A DNA stretch of 5,483 bases, taken from Candidatus Bathyarchaeota archaeon. Its GTDB lineage: Archaea; Thermoproteota; Bathyarchaeia; TCS64. The stretch's first letter is position 1, and the number at the start of each line of letters is the position of its first letter. Position numbers and translations under genes: made by a program. Shown here in pieces: positions 5,115-5,483 of this stretch. A model generated the notes under the pieces. The model saw nothing but the letters and a program-made list of their open reading frames with translations, ran no database searches and was not told the DNA's origin. The stretch is taken from positions 1 to 5,483 of the forward strand of contig JAUWLH010000115.1 of the NCBI GenBank assembly GCA_030613835.1, written 5' to 3'.

Positions 5115-5483
5115 TTGTCTGGTCTTGAGGATGAGTTAAAGGGGCTCAACGAGAAGCTGGAGTTGATGCTGAAGAGACTGGACTATCTGGAAGCCTTGAT
5201 GACTCAGAATCAGGAGTATCCTGAGTTATCTCATGTTATGAGCAGCTTACGTGTTGGTGCTAGCCTCTACTCGGAGCCCTTGAAGCTGATACAGCGGCTT
5301 GTGAGCGTGCAGCGGAGGCTCAAGCGCAGCGAGGAGCCAAGGGACGAAATCAGTAGAATCATATTGAACGTACTCGCCATCAAGGGGCCCCAGAACGTGA
5401 GCAGCTTAACACGAGAAGTACAGTTAGAACGAGGCACAGGAAGCAGAGTGACCATTAGGAAAAAGCTACTGGAACTCATTGAC
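5115..5483 (+). CDS. Coiled-coil plus winged-helix DNA-binding protein, 3'-truncated by window edge
   Basis: The frame is open from the TGA at 5049-5051 to the last base, giving 123 codons from TTG 5115 (MSGLEDELKGLNEKLELM). There is no in-frame ATG near the front; the first, at codon 18, would cut the coiled coil. Residues 3-30 have heptad-like Leu spacing and many Glu/Lys, typical of a coiled coil. A second charged helix (about 53-74) leads to PRDEISRIILNVLAIKGP, N-V-S-S-L-T-R-E-V and SRVTIRKKLLELID. These fit helices 1, 2 and 3 of a winged helix-turn-helix, and the wing lies off the window. It is probably a dimeric transcription regulator. It is divergent from the small-protein pair, with 122 bases between start codons holding the twin palindromes. 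No named family can be assigned, and the TTG start is inferred from the TATA spacing. Confidence 0.68.
   Translation, partial: MSGLEDELKGLNEKLELMLKRLDYLEALMTQNQEYPELSHVMSSLRVGASLYSEPLKLIQRLVSVQRRLKRSEEPRDEISRIILNVLAIKGPQNVSSLTREVQLERGTGSRVTIRKKLLELID

Noticed and set aside
5267..5479. Minus-strand open frame of 70 codons at the right edge
   Set aside because: It is Ser/Leu-rich and antisense to the winged-helix frame, which has clear helix periodicity.

Overview
The window reads as a piece of an archaeal chromosome. The evidence is indirect but consistent. Start codons are preceded by TATA-like boxes about 27-35 bases upstream, with little or no leader and no good Shine-Dalgarno sequence. 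Several starts appear to be TTG, and transcription units end in oligo-T tracts rather than strong hairpins. A mesophilic or moderately thermophilic uncultured lineage such as Bathyarchaeia would fit, but the lineage is a guess. No rRNA, tRNA, CRISPR array or insertion sequence was seen.

Layout. Bases 1-1527 (+) hold the C-terminal two thirds of a glycoside hydrolase family 3 enzyme whose nucleophile half lies off the left edge. Bases 1625-2196 (+) hold a decayed locus: the first part of an AEC-family (auxin efflux carrier-like) permease, broken by a one-base frameshift and then joined in frame to the last ~85 residues of an M20 metallopeptidase/deacylase. Bases 2197-2428 are a non-coding convergent gap with a hairpin and an oligo-T terminator.

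Bases 2429-4237 (-) are a two-gene unit. A beta-keto acid cleavage enzyme (BKACE family) comes first and a 3-hydroxyacyl-CoA dehydrogenase-family protein follows 45 bases later. Together they suggest a catabolic pair: oxidation of a beta-hydroxy acid (free or CoA-bound) to the beta-keto compound, then acetyl-CoA-dependent cleavage to acetoacetate plus a new acyl-CoA. Carnitine degradation uses the same logic, but the substrate here is unknown.

Bases 4238-4456 are an AT-rich regulatory and terminator region with a perfect inverted repeat. Bases 4457-4992 (-) encode two small, tightly coupled, mutually homologous proteins of unknown function. Bases 4993-5114 form a divergent control region with two copies of the palindrome AGTG(TA/AT)CACT whose centres lie 32 bp apart. 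On the other side is the start of a coiled-coil plus winged-helix regulator (5115 to the right edge, +). The regulator, twin operators and small-protein pair look like a self-contained regulated module and are the best candidate for something undescribed.
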